Part shown: positions 6,010 to 7,931 of the stretch, piece after piece | How the letters are laid out: each line of letters starts with the position of its first letter | How positions within the stretch are numbered: the stretch's first letter is position 1 | Source of the DNA: OLB19 sp964624165 | GTDB lineage: Bacteria > Patescibacteriota > Minisyncoccia > Phycocordibacterales > UBA918 | NCBI GenBank assembly: GCA_964624165.1 | Contig: CAZUWG010000023.1 | Coordinates: forward strand, 1-7,931 | Direction of reading: 5' to 3' | DNA length: 7,931 bases | The notes under the pieces: model-generated | What the model was told of the DNA's origin: nothing | Database searches by the model: none | The model's input: only the letters and a program-made list of their open reading frames with translations | Made by a program: the position numbers and the translations under genes

Positions 6010-6966
6010 CTACTCCGCGGGCGTTTCTCCATCAAAATCAGTCAACTCCGTTTGAATCAATGTCTCGGAGACCTGCAGCGCACTAGTGAGGCTCCCTAGC
6101 ACTTCTTCTTCACGCTTTGTAAGCTTTTTTCTCGCAGAGAGCGCCTGGATCTGATCAGCCATTTCGTCACGTAAGGCAATAAAAATCTTTTTAATTTGAA
6201 CTTTTGTTTCAAACACCTCTGCCTTCAAATCTTCTTCACGCTGACGAGAAGAACGTCGCACTGCAATTGCATAAAGCAACGCCGAGACAGACACCATTGA
6301 AAGGAGTGCCACCAATACTTCGAGAGAGACTGGCTGTGATGTTGGCGCAGCTTCTTTGACCCAGTTTGCGGTAAAGGTCTCACTTGCAGTATTGCCAGCC
6401 GCGTCAAATGCACGCACTTCAACCATTGTACCTTTCGATACATCTGTAAGGAGTGCCTGCGCACCCGACGCATCAGCATCAATCCGTGCCACGGAAGTGC
6501 CTTCCACCAACACCTCGTACATAACTATTCCTGAATGTGCATCTTGCCCCGCTATAAAGACAGACCCTTCGCCAAACTCAGCAGTAATTGAATGTGGTGC
6601 TTCGTTGTCAATCTGCACCTTATAGCTTGCGACGTCACCGGCCTCGGTTTCTGTTTCGTCTGCAAAAAATTGTACGTTTACGTAATTCACTCCATTCTCA
6701 AATTCTTCAGCCGGTAGTGGCACGGTCTTATAGAGATCATTGAGACGGCGCTCCGGAGTAGCTGGTCCATCTTTAGAAATATCAAGACCAATAAGTACTA
6801 CATTGTCTGGAAGAAAAAGCTCAAACTCAGCAATCTCCACTGATTGATACCAGTCGCTTTGATTTGGATAAGTGACAGAGGTAATCTCAGGCGTCGACAC
6901 CTGCGCCACAGCAAAGGCCGGAAGAACCAATAATAAGAACGCAAAACTTCGTACAAATAAAAACAT
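6010..6966 (-). CDS. Secreted Ig-like, single-pass membrane protein, unknown role
   Basis: I do not recognise a named family. The 318 residues start with a clear signal peptide (Phe/Leu-rich core at 7-18, likely cut after Ala21 in AFAVA|Q). The exported part, about 22-210, is acidic and beta-rich. It looks like two Ig/fibronectin-like modules: one about 25-120, ending SYKVQID, and one about 122-202 with the pattern SVARIDADASG...VEVRAFDAAGNTASETF, typical of bacterial Ig-like domains. A hydrophobic helix follows at about 213-236 (VSLEVLVALLSMVSV then SALLYAIAV), with basic residues just after it (RRSSRQR). A charged cytoplasmic tail of about 80 residues comes last and is probably coiled-coil. 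The topology is therefore outside beta domains, one membrane pass, helical tail inside. CPR genomes often encode surface proteins of this build, so attachment or cell-surface architecture is plausible but unproven. It is convergent with murA and divergent from the tRNA. No Shine-Dalgarno is visible; TATATA sits only 2 bases before the ATG, too close for a -10, and CATAAT at 6999-6994 is a weak alternative. Confidence 0.85.
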   Translation of the reverse strand: MFLFVRSFAFLLLVLPAFAVAQVSTPEITSVTYPNQSDWYQSVEIAEFELFLPDNVVLIGLDISKDGPATPERRLNDLYKTVPLPAEEFENGVNYVNVQFFADETETEAGDVASYKVQIDNEAPHSITAEFGEGSVFIAGQDAHSGIVMYEVLVEGTSVARIDADASGAQALLTDVSKGTMVEVRAFDAAGNTASETFTANWVKEAAPTSQPVSLEVLVALLSMVSVSALLYAIAVRRSSRQREEDLKAEVFETKVQIKKIFIALRDEMADQIQALSARKKLTKREEEVLGSLTSALQVSETLIQTELTDFDGETPAE

Positions 6967-7051
6967 GATATATACGACTAACTAATTTCACCCATTATGA
7001 CACATTTTAGTCAAGGCTTGTGATCATTTTTTTATTGCCTGTGTATAGGAG

Positions 7052-7079
7052 TTGAAAAAAGACATTTTTTCTGTACAAT
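7052..7079 (+). promoter_or_regulatory. Sigma-70-type promoter for tRNA-Asn
   Basis: TTGAAA (7052-7057) and TACAAT (7074-7079) are separated by 16 bases, close to consensus. Transcription would start near 7086, giving the tRNA a 5' leader of about 70 bases that contains two hairpins. Confidence 0.65.
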
Positions 7080-7085
7080 AGCCAT

Positions 7086-7109
7086 ACTTGGTTTCTTTTA
7101 AAGCCAAGT
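7086..7109 (+). other. Hairpin at the expected 5' end of the tRNA transcript
   Basis: Arms 7086-7094 and 7101-7109 (ACTTGGTTT with AAGCCAAGT) form nine pairs including one G-U, with a 6-base loop. The stem starts almost exactly at the predicted transcription start of the tRNA unit. Confidence 0.45.
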
Positions 7110-7110
7110 C

Positions 7111-7146
7111 TTGAGGGCGGCGCGCACATGCGCGCGCCGCCCTCAA
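7111..7146. repeat. Perfect 15-bp-arm palindrome just before tRNA-Asn
   Basis: Arms 7111-7125 and 7132-7146 are perfect reverse complements (TTGAGGGCGGCGCGC) with loop ACATGC. It ends 10 bases before the tRNA and lies within its predicted transcript. It is not followed by a T-run, so a normal intrinsic terminator is unlikely. It could be a leader structure read by processing nucleases or a protein-bound palindrome. Confidence 0.8.
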
Positions 7147-7156
7147 CACCACACCT

Positions 7157-7228
7157 TCCCCGATAGCTCAGCGGTAGAGCATCCGGCTGTTAACCGGCAG
7201 GTCGCAAGTTCGAATCTTGCTCGGGGAG
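7157..7228 (+). tRNA. tRNA-Asn (anticodon GUU)
   Basis: A full 72-base cloverleaf: acceptor TCCCCGA/TCGGGGA; D arm GCTC/GAGC; anticodon arm TCCGG-CTGTTAA-CCGGC with GTT at positions 34-36; variable loop AGGTC; T arm GCAAG-TTCGAAT-CTTGC; discriminator G. The first anticodon-stem pair (T27 with C43) is a mismatch; all other stem pairs are sound. The next bases are CCCA, not CCA, so the CCA end must be added by the nucleotidyltransferase. The 3' half (from 7190) is overlapped on the other strand by the recombinase gene, which marks it as an integration target. Confidence 0.96.
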
Positions 7229-7931
7229 CCCAACTGAGTTTATTATAACTCCAGAAAAGTCGCTGTTTTCAGCGGCTTTTTCTGTTTTACTAGAACGCAC
7301 AAAGAGCAGTTCTGCACACTGTAACTCCCTAAATAGCAGGGTCGGGGTTGATGTAATTATAACCCCGTCTTCGTAGTCAAATTTTTCCCAAAAGAAGGCC
7401 AGCATCCCTCTTTTGGCGTGGAATGGAGCTTTCATATAGGTTTGGTAGATATTCTTCGTGAAGGCGAATATTTCGCGTGCTACATCCACTTCAACGTCGT
7501 GCTGGCTTACCAATTCATCTAACTGCTCATCGTAGTTAGCAATGTCAGTTTTTGATTTATCACGAATGATTAAGTAGCGCTCATCCTCAAGAATGCCACG
7601 CATCAACTTATTTTCAGCAGTTTCAAGCTCTTTCTGCACAGCTGATTTCTTATTTACTAAAGCCTGTCGTTTGGCGTTATAGCCTTTCTTGCGCTCGAAG
7701 AATATTTTGCGTGCCTCATCAATTACCGAATCAACAAAATCAGGATTGAATTCAAGTTCTTTAAATTTCTCAGCAATTTTTGCTTCCAGCTGGACGGTCT
7801 CCGCATACTTGCCACATCCAGTCCTGTTTGGGCAATGGTAGTACGCTAGACGCTTCTTTAAGTGCCACTCTGCTGTGATGCGCTTATTGTGGGTTGGACA
7901 TCGCATAAACCCTCTCAGCAGGAACTCGTGC
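7190..7931 (-). CDS. Large serine recombinase, C-terminal part (N-terminus beyond edge)
   Basis: The frame is open to the right edge. The ATG at 7906 is internal, since the codons before it (reading HEFLLRGF) continue the family's typical entry into the zinc ribbon. Visible: a zinc ribbon with ligands Cys3-x2-His6 and Cys25-x5-Cys31 counted from that Met, where the more usual pattern has four Cys; a long charged coiled coil (about 40-135), the DNA-end-holding region of large serine integrases; and a small C-terminal segment. The resolvase catalytic domain with its serine must lie outside the window. Enzymes of this type join attP and attB of phages and integrative elements. The last 13 residues (ending EQDSNLRPAG) are translated from the antisense strand of tRNA-Asn, a tail familiar from integrases annotated next to tRNA genes. 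The stop is TAA inside the anticodon loop. The tail is probably dispensable. The match to the serine family rests on the zinc ribbon plus coiled coil; the catalytic part would confirm it. Confidence 0.8.
   Translation of the reverse strand, partial: HEFLLRGFMRCPTHNKRITAEWHLKKRLAYYHCPNRTGCGKYAETVQLEAKIAEKFKELEFNPDFVDSVIDEARKIFFERKKGYNAKRQALVNKKSAVQKELETAENKLMRGILEDERYLIIRDKSKTDIANYDEQLDELVSQHDVEVDVAREIFAFTKNIYQTYMKAPFHAKRGMLAFFWEKFDYEDGVIITSTPTLLFRELQCAELLFVRSSKTEKAAENSDFSGVIINSVGLPEQDSNLRPAG
7201..7228. other. Candidate attachment site at the tRNA-Asn 3' end
   Basis: The recombinase reading frame runs from the right straight through this T-arm and acceptor-stem segment on the opposite strand. 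Elements that integrate at a tRNA 3' end rebuild the gene with their own copy, leaving the integrase gene next to it, which is the layout here. The exact crossover point cannot be seen; the second copy would lie at the far end of the element outside the window. Confidence 0.45.
7255..7281 (+). terminator. Terminator of tRNA-Asn, inside the recombinase gene
   Basis: An 11-bp stem with one G-U pair (7255-7265 with 7270-7280), loop TTTT, is followed by a T-rich stretch ending TTTTTCTGTTTT. It lies 26 bases after the tRNA. On the minus strand it also ends in TTTT, and there it is part of the recombinase coding sequence, near its C-terminus. Confidence 0.75.

Larger units (their letters stand above)
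7190..7931. mobile_element. Left end of a probable integrated element at tRNA-Asn
   Basis: A recombinase gene abutting and overlapping the 3' half of a tRNA is the usual edge of an integrative element or prophage. Only this edge is in view, so its type, size and whether it is still mobile are unknown. The boundary given is the recombinase gene, not a mapped junction. Confidence 0.5.

Noticed and set aside
7343..7367. 7-bp inverted repeat CGGGGTT/AACCCCG inside the recombinase gene
   Set aside because: Short arms with an 11-base spacer, no flanking T-run; not distinguishable from chance.
7190..7906. Recombinase fragment as a complete 238-residue gene starting at 7906
   Set aside because: The frame stays open to the right edge and the upstream residues match the family's lead into the zinc ribbon, so the Met is internal.
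1..7931. CRISPR array, tandem repeats or insertion sequence
   Set aside because: No regularly spaced direct repeats and no transposase-like frame were seen; the repeats present are inverted and single-copy apart from one promoter ten-mer.

Overview
The window looks like a chromosomal segment of a Patescibacteria/CPR bacterium, most likely Parcubacteria (Paceibacteria). That placement is an inference from protein character and gene style; there is no rRNA or ribosomal protein here to settle it. Pointers are a large soluble TraD/VirD4-like ATPase, a MurA fused to an N-terminal XRE helix-turn-helix, a single-pass Ig-like surface protein, a serine recombinase whose C-terminus is read out of a tRNA gene, compact spacing, and protein starts with no Shine-Dalgarno sequence. 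Long frames run without in-frame TGA, so the UGA=Gly code of some CPR lineages is not in use.

Layout. (1) Positions 1-3105, minus strand: a two-gene unit. A 918-aa TraD/HerA-type ATPase is followed 6 bases later by an unrecognised acidic protein that runs off the left edge. A perfect 18-bp-arm palindrome sits on the ATPase promoter. (2) 3106-3326: intergenic, holding that promoter and palindrome, the mreB terminator, and a folded mreB 3' region. (3) 3327-5942: divergent mreB (minus) and HTH-murA (plus), a small cell-wall module sharing a 102-bp control region. murA ends in a strong hairpin terminator that also faces the next, convergent gene. (4) 6010-6966, minus: a secreted, membrane-anchored Ig-like protein of unknown role. 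(5) 6967-7156: a divergent region with a tRNA promoter and two hairpins. (6) 7157-7228: tRNA-Asn(GUU) with its own terminator. (7) 7190-7931, minus: the C-terminal part of a large serine recombinase that overlaps the 3' half of the tRNA, which marks the probable edge of an integrated element extending to the right.

How the genes relate. MurA makes the first committed peptidoglycan precursor and MreB organises wall insertion; their shared promoter region and the DNA-binding domain on MurA suggest coordinated or self-regulated expression. The ATPase probably moves or remodels DNA, but no relaxase or other secretion genes are visible. Four of the five visible gene starts have a TATACT-like box 8-10 bases before the ATG and none has a Shine-Dalgarno sequence, so leaderless or near-leaderless mRNAs are likely. 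The window is also rich in long inverted repeats, two of them inside the ATPase coding sequence.
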